Below, piece after piece: positions 42,913 to 52,089 of a DNA stretch of 64,000 nt. The DNA comes from Corallococcus caeni. Its GTDB lineage: Bacteria > Myxococcota > Myxococcia > Myxococcales > Myxococcaceae. Made by a program: the position numbers and the translations under genes. Under the pieces are notes generated by a model, which had not been told where the DNA came from, did no database searches, and was given only the letters and a program-made list of their open reading frames with translations. The stretch is from the NCBI RefSeq assembly GCF_036245865.1, contig NZ_BTTW01000002.1:1426001-1490000 (forward strand). Reading direction: 5' to 3'. Positions within the stretch are counted from its first letter, which is position 1. Each line of letters starts with the position of its first letter.

Positions 42913-45129
42913 CTACCAGGTGTAGCCGACGGTGGCGGATGCGCGGCGGCGCTCGCCGTAGAAACAGGCCGCCGCGGAACTGCACGAGGACACGTACGCC
43001 TTGTCCCCCAGGTTGGAGGCGTTGATGGCAGCGCGCCAGGGGCCTCGCTCGTAGTGCACGTTCGCGTCCACCAGCGTGAAGCCCGGGACCTCCAGCGTGT
43101 TCTCGCGGTCCGCGTAGGAACTGCCCACGCCGCGCACTCCCGCCGCCGCGCCGAAGCCCCGCAGCGCGCCGTCCTGGAACGTGTAGTCCAGCCACAGCGA
43201 CGCCAACACCTCCGGCACGCCCACCGGGCGCTTGCCCAGCTCCAGGTCCGCGCCTTCCGTGATCTCCAGCGAGTACAGCGACGCGGAGCCAATCAGGCTC
43301 AGCCCGCGCATCAGCGTGGCGTTGGCCTCCACCTCGAAGCCGCGCGAGCGGACCTCTCCAATCTGCAACTGGTTGAAGGCTCCGTCCGTGGTGACGAAGT
43401 TCTGGCGCTTCAGCTCGAACAGCGACAGGCCCACCAGCACTGGGAACGCCTCCGGCTGGTACTTCACGCCCGCCTCCACCTGCTGACCCTTCTCCGGCTC
43501 GAACACCGAGCCGTCCGACTTCGTCCCGGCCACCGGGTTGAACGACCGCGAGATGCTGACGTACGGCGCGACCCCCACGTCGAACCGGTAGAGCAGGCCC
43601 GCGCGGCCGCTGAAGGCGCTCTCGCTGCCGTCGTAGCTGGACGTGGGCAGAAGCGCGTTGTCCACGTCCAGGCCCACCCAGTCATGGCGCCCGCTCAGCA
43701 CCAGGTTCAGCCGGTCGTTGAAGCGCAGCTGGTCCTGGAGGTAGACGCCCAGCTGGTCCTGCGTGGACCGGTTCAGCGTGTAGCGCGACTCCGTGGGCGT
43801 GTAGTCGCCGCGCACGGGGTTCAGCAGGTCCAGCGGCGCTCCCGCTTCGTAGCCCTGCTCGTCGTCCAGCCGGTAGTTCTTGAAGTCCACGCCCGCCAGC
43901 ACCGTGTGGCGCACGGGGCCGGTGGTGAAGCGCGCCTCGCCCTGGGTGTCCACCGTGAAGAGGTTCGCGCTCGGGCGGGTGACGAAGTTGCCTCGGGAGA
44001 GTCGCGCGTCCGCCGGCTCGCCCGCGTAGCCCACGCCGTAGAGCGTCTGGAAGTCCAGGCCCAGGTGCGCGAAGCGCAGGTTCTGCCGCAGGGTGAAGGT
44101 GTCGTTGAAGCGGTGGGAGAACTCGTAGCCCGCCCAGGACTGGTTGCGCTGGAAGTGGTCCAGGCTCTTGTCGCTGGTGAAGAGGTCGGTGGGGATGCGG
44201 CCGTAGGGCGCGTCCACCACGGTGCCCACGTAGGGTAGGAAGTTCTGCCCCTGCGTGCGGTCCGCCAGGAAGCTGCCGTGCAGCGTCAGCGACGTGCGCT
44301 CCGACGGCGCCCAGGTGAGGGCCGGCGCGATGAAGAGCCGGTTGTTGTCTGTCTCATCCACCTGCGTGCCGCCGCCGCGCGCCAGCGCCGTCACCCGGTA
44401 GCGCCAGTGGTTGCCCGAGTCGATGGCGCCGCCCAGGTCCACGCCCACGTAGCCGTTGGCGAACGTGTTGCCACCGACCTCCACGTGCCGCACCGAGCCC
44501 TCCACCGGCGGGCGCTTGCCCACCATGTTGAGCAGGCCGCCCGGCGACGTGCCGCCGTACAGCACGGAGGCGGGGCCGCGCACGGCCTCCACGCGCTCCA
44601 GGCCGAAGGTCTCCAGCCGCCAGGTGGCGAAGCTGCTGGAGTAGAGCTGGAGCCCGTCCAGGAAGTAGCCGCCCTCCTGCGACGAGAAGCCGCGAATCAG
44701 GAACCAGTCGTTGCGCGGATCCGCGCCGAACGTGTCCGAGCGCACGCCCGGCGTGTAGCGCGTGGCCTCCGTCACGGACTGCGCCTGCTGCGCGTCCATC
44801 TGCGCCCGGCCCACCACGGACACCGCCTGCGGCGTGTCGATCAGCGCGGTGTCCGTCTTCGTGCCGCTGCCGCTGCGGCGCGCGGTGTAGCCCTTCACCG
44901 GACCGTTGGCGCGCTCGCTGTCCACCGTCACCGTCGGCAGGACGTAGAGCTCGTCGTCCCTCGGGTCTTGCGTGGCGGCCGGGGACTCCGGAGCCCGGGG
45001 CGGCGCCGGAGCCTCCTGGGGCGCGGCGGGCTCCTGCGCCAGGGCAGGGGAGGCGAGGACGGCGAACGAGGCGCCAAGCAGCACCCCCGGGACGAGGCGG
45101 CGCGGACGGCTTCGGTTCTGGATGGGCAT
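42913..45129 (-). CDS. TonB-dependent siderophore receptor
   Basis: 738 aa. Signal peptide residues 1-33 (LLGASFAVLASPALAQ). A Pro/Ala-rich stretch is followed by a TonB-box-like segment (LPTVTV). The plug domain is at about 75-190 (IDTPQAVSVVGRAQMDAQQAQSVTEATRYTPGV; DWFLIRGFSSQEGGYFLDGLQL; VEAVRGPASVLYGGTSPGGLLNMVGKRP), followed by a 22-strand barrel ending in aromatic Trp (ASATVGYTW). No STN signalling domain, so no surface signalling. It imports ferric siderophore (FhuA/ferrichrome type by sequence class). It is convergent with the PepSY operon; a Fur box abuts the start codon. No ribosome-binding site is visible, so the mRNA may be leaderless. Confidence 0.95.
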   Translation of the reverse strand: MPIQNRSRPRRLVPGVLLGASFAVLASPALAQEPAAPQEAPAPPRAPESPAATQDPRDDELYVLPTVTVDSERANGPVKGYTARRSGSGTKTDTALIDTPQAVSVVGRAQMDAQQAQSVTEATRYTPGVRSDTFGADPRNDWFLIRGFSSQEGGYFLDGLQLYSSSFATWRLETFGLERVEAVRGPASVLYGGTSPGGLLNMVGKRPPVEGSVRHVEVGGNTFANGYVGVDLGGAIDSGNHWRYRVTALARGGGTQVDETDNNRLFIAPALTWAPSERTSLTLHGSFLADRTQGQNFLPYVGTVVDAPYGRIPTDLFTSDKSLDHFQRNQSWAGYEFSHRFNDTFTLRQNLRFAHLGLDFQTLYGVGYAGEPADARLSRGNFVTRPSANLFTVDTQGEARFTTGPVRHTVLAGVDFKNYRLDDEQGYEAGAPLDLLNPVRGDYTPTESRYTLNRSTQDQLGVYLQDQLRFNDRLNLVLSGRHDWVGLDVDNALLPTSSYDGSESAFSGRAGLLYRFDVGVAPYVSISRSFNPVAGTKSDGSVFEPEKGQQVEAGVKYQPEAFPVLVGLSLFELKRQNFVTTDGAFNQLQIGEVRSRGFEVEANATLMRGLSLIGSASLYSLEITEGADLELGKRPVGVPEVLASLWLDYTFQDGALRGFGAAAGVRGVGSSYADRENTLEVPGFTLVDANVHYERGPWRAAINASNLGDKAYVSSCSSAAACFYGERRRASATVGYTW

Positions 45130-45132
45130 GTT

Positions 45133-45151
45133 GAGAATGATTTGCGAAATC
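45133..45151 (-). promoter_or_regulatory. Fur box at the TonB receptor start
   Basis: Read on the minus strand, GATTTCGCAAATCATTCTC matches the 19-bp Fur consensus at 13 of 19 positions and shares CAAATCATT with the box at 40093. It ends 3 bp from the start codon. Confidence 0.7.
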
Positions 45152-45324
45152 AGGGAGGAGGCCTGCCGCGTAACACGCGCCCCCTGACGCGGCAAGACGG
45201 GAGTGGCCCGGGAGGCGCCCACGCCCTCCCGGTCCTCCCGGCTCCACACCGGATGTCTGCATTCACAGCCCCGGGGAGGTGATGACCCGGAGCTGTCTTT
45301 CACGGCTCTCCGGAGGTCCGGAGC

Positions 45325-48300
45325 TCAGGCGCGCTCGACGCGGAGCTTCGCGGGCAGGCCGTTGAGGCTGGCCTCTTCTTCCGTGCCGGTGAGGCCCTGG
45401 GGGCCCACGTGAATCTCGGAGGCCAGCGTCTCGCGAGCAATCTCGTCGCGAGCCGCGTCGACGACGCGCTTCACGCGGTCATCGCCGTCCACCCACAGGC
45501 GGATGCGGTCGGTGTAGCCCAGGTTCATGTCCTTGCGGGCGCCCTGCACGCGCGCCAGCAGCTCGCGCACCAGGCCTTCGTCCACCAGGGCCTCGGTGAG
45601 CTGCGTGTGCATCACCACCACGCCCACGGCGCCGCCCGCGGCGGCGTAGCCGGGCTGCGCCTCCACCAGCGTCTCCAGCTCCTCTGCTGGGAAGACCATG
45701 TCCTCGCCGCCCACGTTCAGGGCCACCTTGCCCGTGGTGAGCAGTTCGTGGTGCAGCGCGCGGCCGTCCCCCGAGTCGAACGCCTTGCGCACCGGCGCGA
45801 GCTTGGGGCCGAGCCGGCTGCCCATGGCGCGCAGGTTGGGGCGCACGCGGTAGCGCACCACGTCCGCCTCTGGGCTGCCCGGCTCCACCAGCTTCACGGT
45901 GTGCACGTTCAGCTCGTCGGAGATGAGCGCCTGGTACACCGCCACGCGCTCCGTCAGCTCGCGGCGCGACAGGATGACGTCCGCGCGCGACAGCGGCTGG
46001 CGCACCTTGAGCCGGTTGTCCGTGCGGACCTTGAGGCCCAGCGACACCAGCTCGCGCACCGCGCCCATCTCCGCGGCCAACCCCTCGTCGATGAGGCTCG
46101 CGTCCACGTCCGGGAAGCGCGCCAGGTGCACGCTCTCCGGCTGAGATGCGCCCCACGGCTTGCCCACCAGGTTGCCCCACATCTCGTCCGCGAAGAACGG
46201 GATGAAGGGCGCGGACAGCGCCGTGATGGTGGTCAGCGCCTCGTAGAGCGTGAAGTACGCGTCCTGCTTGTCCTGCTCGAAGCCCGGCGCCCAGAAGCGC
46301 TCGCGGCTGCGGCGCAGGTACCAGTTGGACAGCGCGTCCACCAGCGCCACCATCCGCTGGGCCGCGTCGTACACCTGATAAGTGTCCAGCGCCTTGGCCA
46401 CGTCGCGCAGGGTGAGCTGCACCTCGGAGAGGATCCACCGGTCCAGCACCGGCCGGGCCTTCACCTCGCGCCAGCCCTGGCTCTTGCGGATGGCCAGCCA
46501 CGGGGCCTCCGTGGCGCCCGCGTTGCCCTTCGCGGGATGGAACCCGTCGATGTTCGCGTAGATGGTGAAGAACGAGTAGACGTTGCGCAGCTTGACCTGG
46601 AAGTCCTTCTGCAACAGCCGCACGTTCGCCAGCGAGTGGCGCGTGTTGGACCAGGTGGGGCTGGCCGCGTAGAAGAACCACCGGAACGCGTCCGCGCCCG
46701 GGGCCTTGGTGGCGGGGTCCTTGAGCACCACGCGCTCCGTGGGCGCCAGCCGGGGCACCTCCACCGGCATCACGTCCACGCCGCGCGCGGAGGGCTTCAC
46801 GCCCAGCTGCTGAAGCTCCTGCGGCGCCAGCAGCACCACGCGGCGCTTGAGCTTCTTGTGCACCTTCACCGTCACCGTGACGGGCGCGTCCGGCCGGTCC
46901 GGGCGGAAGAGCTGCACCTTCGCGCCCTCCTGCGTGTCCAGGCCCTCCAGGTCCTCGCGAGCGATGAGCGCCACGCCGGCTTCCGCCGGGACGCCGGCCT
47001 CCGTGGCGGTGAGCACCGCGAAGTCCATGCGCACCTCGTCCAGGATGATCTCCGGCGGGGTGTAGTTGCCCTTGGACTTGGACTCCTTCTTGCCTTCCTT
47101 GTCGGAGACGTGCCCCAGCACGATGCAGCTCTTGTACGGCATGGGCCACTCGCGCTTGGGCGTCAGGCCCATGCGCTTCTGCGTCTCCTCGTCGAAGAGG
47201 AGCGTGCTGACCATGAGCAGCGAGTAGAACCAGCCGCGCGTCTGGTCGATGGCCTCCGAGATGAAGTCCGCCGGGAACGCGCGGTTGAAGATGGCCTGCG
47301 ACCCTTCCGCGTGCGGGAAGCCCCACTGCGCGAAGGGCATGCAGCCGGAGTCGAACCACACGTCCACCACTTCCGGGACGCGCTGGAACTTCCCGCCGGA
47401 GCCGGCCTTCTCGTACGTCACCTTGTCGATCCACGGCTTGTGGACCAAGAGGTGCTCCGCGTTGGACTCGTGCGGCTTGCCGGCGAGGAACGCCTTCAGC
47501 TCCGCTTCGACAGCGGCCACGTTGTTGCCCGGCTTCTGGCGCAGCTCCGCGATGGAGGCCACGGCCTCCGTCTCACCCGTTTCGGAGTGGATCCACAAGG
47601 GCAGCGGCGTGCCCCAGTAGCGCTCGCGCGACAGGGCCCAGTCCACGTTGTTGTCGAGGAAGTCGCCGAAGCGGCCGTCCTTGATGTTCTCCGGGACCCA
47701 GTTGACCTGCTGGTTGTTCGCCTTGGCCTGCTCGATGACGGAGGTGGTGCGGATGTACCAGGCGGGGCGGGCGTACTGGATGAGGGGGTCCTCGTCCGCG
47801 CGCCAGCAGAAGGGGTACTCGTGGCGGTACTGCTCCGTGTGGATGAGCAGCCCGCGCTCCTTCAGGTTGCGCTGCAGGTCCTTGTCCGCGTCCTTCACGA
47901 AGCGGCCCACGACGAGCGGCACCTCTTCGGAGAACGTGCCGTCCGGCTTCACCGCGCAGCGCATCTGCAGCGCTTCCGGATCCGCGAAGCGCGTGGCGTC
48001 CTTGCGGTAGGCCTTGTAGTCGTCCTCGCCGAAGGCGGGCGCCGTGTGGACGATGCCCGTGCCGCTGTCCAGCGTGACGAAGTCCGCCGGAATCACGCGC
48101 CAGCCCACCGTGTCGGAGCCGCCGTCCTTCAGGGGCAGCGTGGCGTCCGCCTCCTTCGCGAAGTACGTGTCGAAGGGCGGCGTGTAGCGCTTGCCCACGA
48201 GGTCACTGCCCTTCTGCGTGGCCAGCACGGGCAGGTCCTTCTTCAGCTTCTTGGCCAGTTCCTCGCGCAGCGCCGCGGCGAGGATGAGCTTGCGGTCGCC

Positions 48301-49068
48301 CGCGTCCACCGTGACGTAGTCCACGGACGGGTTGACGGCCGCGTACATGTTGGACGGCAGCGTCCAGGGCGTCGTCGTCCAGATGAGCAGCGACGTGTCC
48401 GGCGCGTCGCGCAGCGGGAAGGCCACGTAGACGCTGGGGTCGTCCACCGTCTTGTAGCCCAGGCCCACCTCCGCGGCGGACAGCGCGGTGCCGCCGCGCG
48501 GCCACCACCACACCACCTTGTGGCCCTGGTACAGCAGGCCCTTCTTGTAGAGCTCGGAGAGCGCCCACCACACGCTCTGCACGAAGCCCCGGTGGTACGT
48601 GACGTAGGCCTCGTTGAGGTCCACCCAGAAGCCGATGCGCTGGGTCAGCCGCTCCCACTCCGACGTGTAGCGGAACACGGACTCGATGCAGCGCTCCGTG
48701 AAGGGCTCCACGCCGTACTTCTCGATCTCCGCCTTGCCGTGGATGCGGAGCTCCTTCTCCACCTCCACCTCCACCGGCAGGCCGTGCGTGTCCCAGCCCG
48801 CCTTGCGCGGCACGTAGTGGCCCCGCATGGTCTGGTAGCGCGGGAACAGGTCCTTGATGACGCGCGTGAGGACGTGGCCGTTGTGGGGCAGGCCGTTCGC
48901 GGTGGGCGGGCCTTCGTAGAAGACGAAGGAGGGCTTGCCTTCGTTCGCCTTGAGCGATTTCTCGAAGATGCCGCGCTCCTTCCAGAAGGCCAGGATGCGG
49001 CGCTCCTCGGCCGGGAAGTCCATCTCCACGGGGACCGCGTTGAACAGGGGCGAGGGCTTTTCGGACAT
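45325..49068 (-). CDS. ileS: Isoleucyl-tRNA synthetase, eukaryote-like (type 2)
   Basis: 1247 aa. Class I signature ANGLPHNGHVLTRVIKDLFPRY (HNGH at H62-H65), EGPP, GWDTHGLPVE, the editing domain (WTTTPWTLPSNMYAAV) and the KMSKS-equivalent ESKSKGN near residue 660. The anticodon-binding domain is C-terminal. The HNGH form and the absence of the C-terminal Cys-rich zinc domain place it in the eukaryal-like IleRS2 group, some members of which are insensitive to mupirocin. About 100 residues (roughly 680-785) separate the KMSKS loop from GADAFRWFFYAASPTW; this is longer than in typical enzymes and contains a beta-rich segment (VQLFRPDRPDAPVTVTVKVHKKLKRR). It starts at ATG 49068. Confidence 0.95.
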   Translation of the reverse strand: MSEKPSPLFNAVPVEMDFPAEERRILAFWKERGIFEKSLKANEGKPSFVFYEGPPTANGLPHNGHVLTRVIKDLFPRYQTMRGHYVPRKAGWDTHGLPVEVEVEKELRIHGKAEIEKYGVEPFTERCIESVFRYTSEWERLTQRIGFWVDLNEAYVTYHRGFVQSVWWALSELYKKGLLYQGHKVVWWWPRGGTALSAAEVGLGYKTVDDPSVYVAFPLRDAPDTSLLIWTTTPWTLPSNMYAAVNPSVDYVTVDAGDRKLILAAALREELAKKLKKDLPVLATQKGSDLVGKRYTPPFDTYFAKEADATLPLKDGGSDTVGWRVIPADFVTLDSGTGIVHTAPAFGEDDYKAYRKDATRFADPEALQMRCAVKPDGTFSEEVPLVVGRFVKDADKDLQRNLKERGLLIHTEQYRHEYPFCWRADEDPLIQYARPAWYIRTTSVIEQAKANNQQVNWVPENIKDGRFGDFLDNNVDWALSRERYWGTPLPLWIHSETGETEAVASIAELRQKPGNNVAAVEAELKAFLAGKPHESNAEHLLVHKPWIDKVTYEKAGSGGKFQRVPEVVDVWFDSGCMPFAQWGFPHAEGSQAIFNRAFPADFISEAIDQTRGWFYSLLMVSTLLFDEETQKRMGLTPKREWPMPYKSCIVLGHVSDKEGKKESKSKGNYTPPEIILDEVRMDFAVLTATEAGVPAEAGVALIAREDLEGLDTQEGAKVQLFRPDRPDAPVTVTVKVHKKLKRRVVLLAPQELQQLGVKPSARGVDVMPVEVPRLAPTERVVLKDPATKAPGADAFRWFFYAASPTWSNTRHSLANVRLLQKDFQVKLRNVYSFFTIYANIDGFHPAKGNAGATEAPWLAIRKSQGWREVKARPVLDRWILSEVQLTLRDVAKALDTYQVYDAAQRMVALVDALSNWYLRRSRERFWAPGFEQDKQDAYFTLYEALTTITALSAPFIPFFADEMWGNLVGKPWGASQPESVHLARFPDVDASLIDEGLAAEMGAVRELVSLGLKVRTDNRLKVRQPLSRADVILSRRELTERVAVYQALISDELNVHTVKLVEPGSPEADVVRYRVRPNLRAMGSRLGPKLAPVRKAFDSGDGRALHHELLTTGKVALNVGGEDMVFPAEELETLVEAQPGYAAAGGAVGVVVMHTQLTEALVDEGLVRELLARVQGARKDMNLGYTDRIRLWVDGDDRVKRVVDAARDEIARETLASEIHVGPQGLTGTEEEASLNGLPAKLRVERA

Positions 49069-49234
49069 GGTGGCGTGCTTGATACCACCGGCCCGGCCCT
49101 TTGGCAGTGAATCCAGGGCCTTGCGAACCCGCCCGCACGCCGGTGGACAGATTTGTCTAAGCTGAAATTCATGCAATTCATGCGTGAAGGGTGACACCCT
49201 GGCCGCTCCCCGGGCAGCCACTGGAGGTCCCCGC

Positions 49235-50407
49235 GTGACGCACGTCCCCCCGAAGCCATCCCTCTCCTTCCTGCTGGCGGCGCTGGTGCTGTGCCTGGGC
49301 GCGGGCACGGCCCAAGCGCAGGTGTCCCGGACCCTGAGCACGCCGGGTCCCACGGCGCAGGCGCAGAGGGTCTACAACCTGCTGACGGACCTGGAGAACA
49401 ACAGCCGCAACGGTGGGACGAAGCAGACCATCATGGGGCAGCACTGCGAGGCCCATAAGGAGGCCTACGCCGGTGAGTACTGGGTGAAGGTGGGGGACAT
49501 CTCCGGCCGCCGCCCGGGCTTCGTGGAGCTGGACTTCGGGCCGGGCAACTACCACTCGACGTACGCGGAGCCCTACGTGGACTCCGCGGTGGGCTTCGCG
49601 CGCGACCGCTTCATCTACGGCGAGGGCATCGTCGGATTCAGCTTCCACCAGTCCTACCCGGGCGCGTCGGTGAAGAGCTGGGAGAACACCTTCCGGCAGT
49701 CGTGGATGGATTACGCGTGGATGGGCCGGGTCATCAACTGGCAGGCCAACACGGCGGAGTACCAGGCGCTGCTTCGGGATTTGTCCTTCGCGGCGGACAA
49801 GCTCGCGTACCTCCAGCAGCAGGGCGTGCCGGTGCTGTTCCGTCCCTTCCACGAGATGAACAAGAAGGGGAGCGCGTCGCCGTTCTGGTGGGCGAACCAG
49901 GACCCCGCCCAGTACAAGCAGCTGTGGATCATCGCGCATGACTACCTGGTCAAGACGCGTGGCTTGAAGAACCTCGTCTTCGTCTGGTCGCCGTATGAGT
50001 GGGACGGGACGTACGGCGGGGACCCGTGGAACTACTATCCGGGCAACGACCGCGTGGACGTGGTGGCCGTGGACATCTACCACGGTAATCCCTACTTCCC
50101 GGCGCAGTTCTACACGGGGCTCGCGGGCTACAACAAACCGCGCATGGTGGCGGAGACGGACAAGCTGCCGGTGCGCTGGGGCGACAGCCGCTACGGCACG
50201 GTGTCCGAGCTGGATGCGCGCCCGTGGGCCATCTACTCCGTGTGGGGGGACTCGCTCGTCTACAACCTGGGCACGACGAGCCCCAACGACTGGAACGTGT
50301 CCAGCAGCTACAAGGCCATCAAGGACACGTATGGGTATTACGGCACGTACTGGCGCGTGCTGACCGGCGGGAGCAACGCGACCTACAACTGGGGCGCGCT
50401 GCGCTGA
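49235..50407 (+). CDS. Secreted GH26 glycoside hydrolase (mannanase-like)
   Basis: 390 aa from GTG 49235, with GGAGG 7 nt upstream. Signal peptide to about residue 29 (LCLGAGTAQAQ). GH26 motifs: IMGQHCEAH near the first strand, RPFHEMNKKG (acid/base Glu207), FWWANQDPAQYKQLW, FVWSPYEWDG and MVAETDKLPV (nucleophile Glu307). It would cleave beta-1,4-mannan or a related beta-glycan. It has no carbohydrate-binding module. A second GH26-like gene lies 12 kb away (36546). Convergent with the SDR-like gene. Confidence 0.9.
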   Translation: MTHVPPKPSLSFLLAALVLCLGAGTAQAQVSRTLSTPGPTAQAQRVYNLLTDLENNSRNGGTKQTIMGQHCEAHKEAYAGEYWVKVGDISGRRPGFVELDFGPGNYHSTYAEPYVDSAVGFARDRFIYGEGIVGFSFHQSYPGASVKSWENTFRQSWMDYAWMGRVINWQANTAEYQALLRDLSFAADKLAYLQQQGVPVLFRPFHEMNKKGSASPFWWANQDPAQYKQLWIIAHDYLVKTRGLKNLVFVWSPYEWDGTYGGDPWNYYPGNDRVDVVAVDIYHGNPYFPAQFYTGLAGYNKPRMVAETDKLPVRWGDSRYGTVSELDARPWAIYSVWGDSLVYNLGTTSPNDWNVSSSYKAIKDTYGYYGTYWRVLTGGSNATYNWGALR

Positions 50408-50420
50408 GCGGCTCGGAGCC

Positions 50421-52052
50421 TCACCAGTCCGTGGAGCGGTAGTCCTTGAAGAAGTTGCCCCAGACGCACTCGCCGGTGTTCACGGCGGTGATGACGGGGT
50501 CGACGATGCGCGCGGCCCCGTCCAGGATGTCCAGCGGGGGCTGGAAGTCCAGCTCCTGCACCTTGCGCTCGGCGTGCTGCGCGGGGTCTTCATCCGTCAC
50601 CCATCCGGTGTCCACGGCGTTCATGAAGATGTTGTCGCGCGCGTAGTCCGGCGCGGACGTCAGCGTCATCATGTTCAGCGCGGCCTTGGCCATGTTGGTG
50701 TGCGGGTGCTTGTCCGTCTTCGTCCAGCGGGAGAAGCTGCCCTCCATCGCGGACACGTTGACGATGTGGCCCGGCCGCGAGCGGTCCTTCAGCATCAGCG
50801 GCTTCAGCTTCCCGCACAGGATGAAGGGCGCCACCGCGTTCACCAGGTGCACCTCCAGCATCTCCGCGGTGCGCACCTCCGACAGCCGCAGGCGCCAGGA
50901 GTTCGTGGCCCTGAGGTCCACCTGCTGGAGGTCCGCGTCCAGCCGCCCCTCCGGGAAGAGGGCCTGCGTGTCGCCCTCCTGCTCCATGGCGTAGGGCAAC
51001 AGCGACAGCGCCGCGGAGGAGTGGATGCCCAGCGCGGGGTCGCTGCTGCGCCAGGTCGCCACGGGCAGGGAGGTGTTCCCTCCGTCGCCCGGGCCCAGCG
51101 CGGGCCGGAGCGCGGCGATGCAGGACTCGTGGCCCGCGAGCAGCGGGCGCAGCTGGGGGGGCAGGGTGCTGGCCTCGCGCAGCTCGCCCTCCAGCAGGTG
51201 CTGGTAGAAGCCCGGCGGGCGGCGCACGGTCTGCGCCGCGTTGTTGATGAGGATGTCCAGCCGCTCGTACGTCTGTTCGATGTGGCGCGCGAACAGCTCC
51301 ACGCTGGGCGCGTGCCGCAGGTCCAGGCCGTGCACCTGGAGCCGGTGGGCCCAGTCCGCGAAGTCCGGCTCGCGCGCGTAGCGGTGCGCCGCGTCCTGGG
51401 GGAAGCGCGTGGTGGCGATGACCGTGGCCCCCGAGCGCAGGAGCATCAGCGACGCCTGGAAGCCAATCTTCACCCGCGCGCCGGTGATGAGCGCCACCTG
51501 GCCGGTGAGGTCCGCGCGCTGCGTGCGCCGGGCGTAGTTCAGGTCCCCGCACGGGATGCACAGGGCGTCGTAGAAGAAGTGGAGCTTGCGGAACTCCGTC
51601 TTGCACACGTAGCACTTGCGCGGCACCTCCAGCAGGCGCTCCGGCACCGCTTCCGGCGGAGGTGGAGGCAGCATGGGCAGGGTGAGCACCGGCGCCTTGC
51701 GCAGCATGCGGATTTCCGTGCCCGAGCGCACCGCGCGGTCGTTGGCGCGCTGCGCGTCCTTGCGCTCCTTCTTGAGCGCGTTCGAGAGCCGGACCTTCGA
51801 GGCCTTGTCCGGGTGGACGAGCCGGCCCGCGGCGGCCAGCAGGGCGTGGTGGTCCTCCTCCGGGATGCGGCGCAGCAGGACGCGGTGCTCGGCGAGCGTG
51901 CTGAGCAGCGCCGTGGCGCGGCGCACGTCCTCGGCGCGGATGTCGGGGGGCAGGGCCGTGTCGACTTCGGGCGACGACGGCGGGAGGTTCTCAACGGCCA
52001 GGTTCTTCACGCCCTGGTGCTTTACCTTCCCGGGCGCTCCAGGGGAAGGCAT
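50421..52052 (-). CDS. Atypical SDR with N-terminal zinc-finger-like extension; catalytic Tyr replaced
   Basis: 543 aa. The N-terminal 170 aa are not SDR: a charged helical region with a CYVCKTEFRKLHFFYDALCIPCG stretch (two CxxC pairs, probably zinc-binding). From about residue 180 a Rossmann fold follows: LITGARVKIGF (TGxxxxIG), LDLRHAPSV, LINNAAQTV (NNAG variant), HIVNVSAMEG (Ser). The expected Tyr-x-x-x-Lys reads T452-N-M-A-K456, so the Tyr is missing. An acidic, Gly-rich insertion occupies about 290-390. The C-terminus ends FFKDYRSTDW. Architecture and the TNMAKAAL motif resemble eukaryotic proteins of unknown function. It may be a non-canonical or inactive SDR. Confidence 0.85.
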   Translation of the reverse strand: MPSPGAPGKVKHQGVKNLAVENLPPSSPEVDTALPPDIRAEDVRRATALLSTLAEHRVLLRRIPEEDHHALLAAAGRLVHPDKASKVRLSNALKKERKDAQRANDRAVRSGTEIRMLRKAPVLTLPMLPPPPPEAVPERLLEVPRKCYVCKTEFRKLHFFYDALCIPCGDLNYARRTQRADLTGQVALITGARVKIGFQASLMLLRSGATVIATTRFPQDAAHRYAREPDFADWAHRLQVHGLDLRHAPSVELFARHIEQTYERLDILINNAAQTVRRPPGFYQHLLEGELREASTLPPQLRPLLAGHESCIAALRPALGPGDGGNTSLPVATWRSSDPALGIHSSAALSLLPYAMEQEGDTQALFPEGRLDADLQQVDLRATNSWRLRLSEVRTAEMLEVHLVNAVAPFILCGKLKPLMLKDRSRPGHIVNVSAMEGSFSRWTKTDKHPHTNMAKAALNMMTLTSAPDYARDNIFMNAVDTGWVTDEDPAQHAERKVQELDFQPPLDILDGAARIVDPVITAVNTGECVWGNFFKDYRSTDW

Positions 52053-52089
52053 GGCGCGAATGGGCCTGGAGGGCGGGCAGGCGGGCCGG

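Noticed and set aside
45308..45323. Terminator after ileS
   Set aside because: The dyad CTCCGG-AGGT-CCGGAG is only 6 bp and touches the stop codon; too weak to list.
45409..49110. Long frame antisense to ileS
   Set aside because: Same GC-skew shadow effect; ileS on the minus strand has full family motifs.
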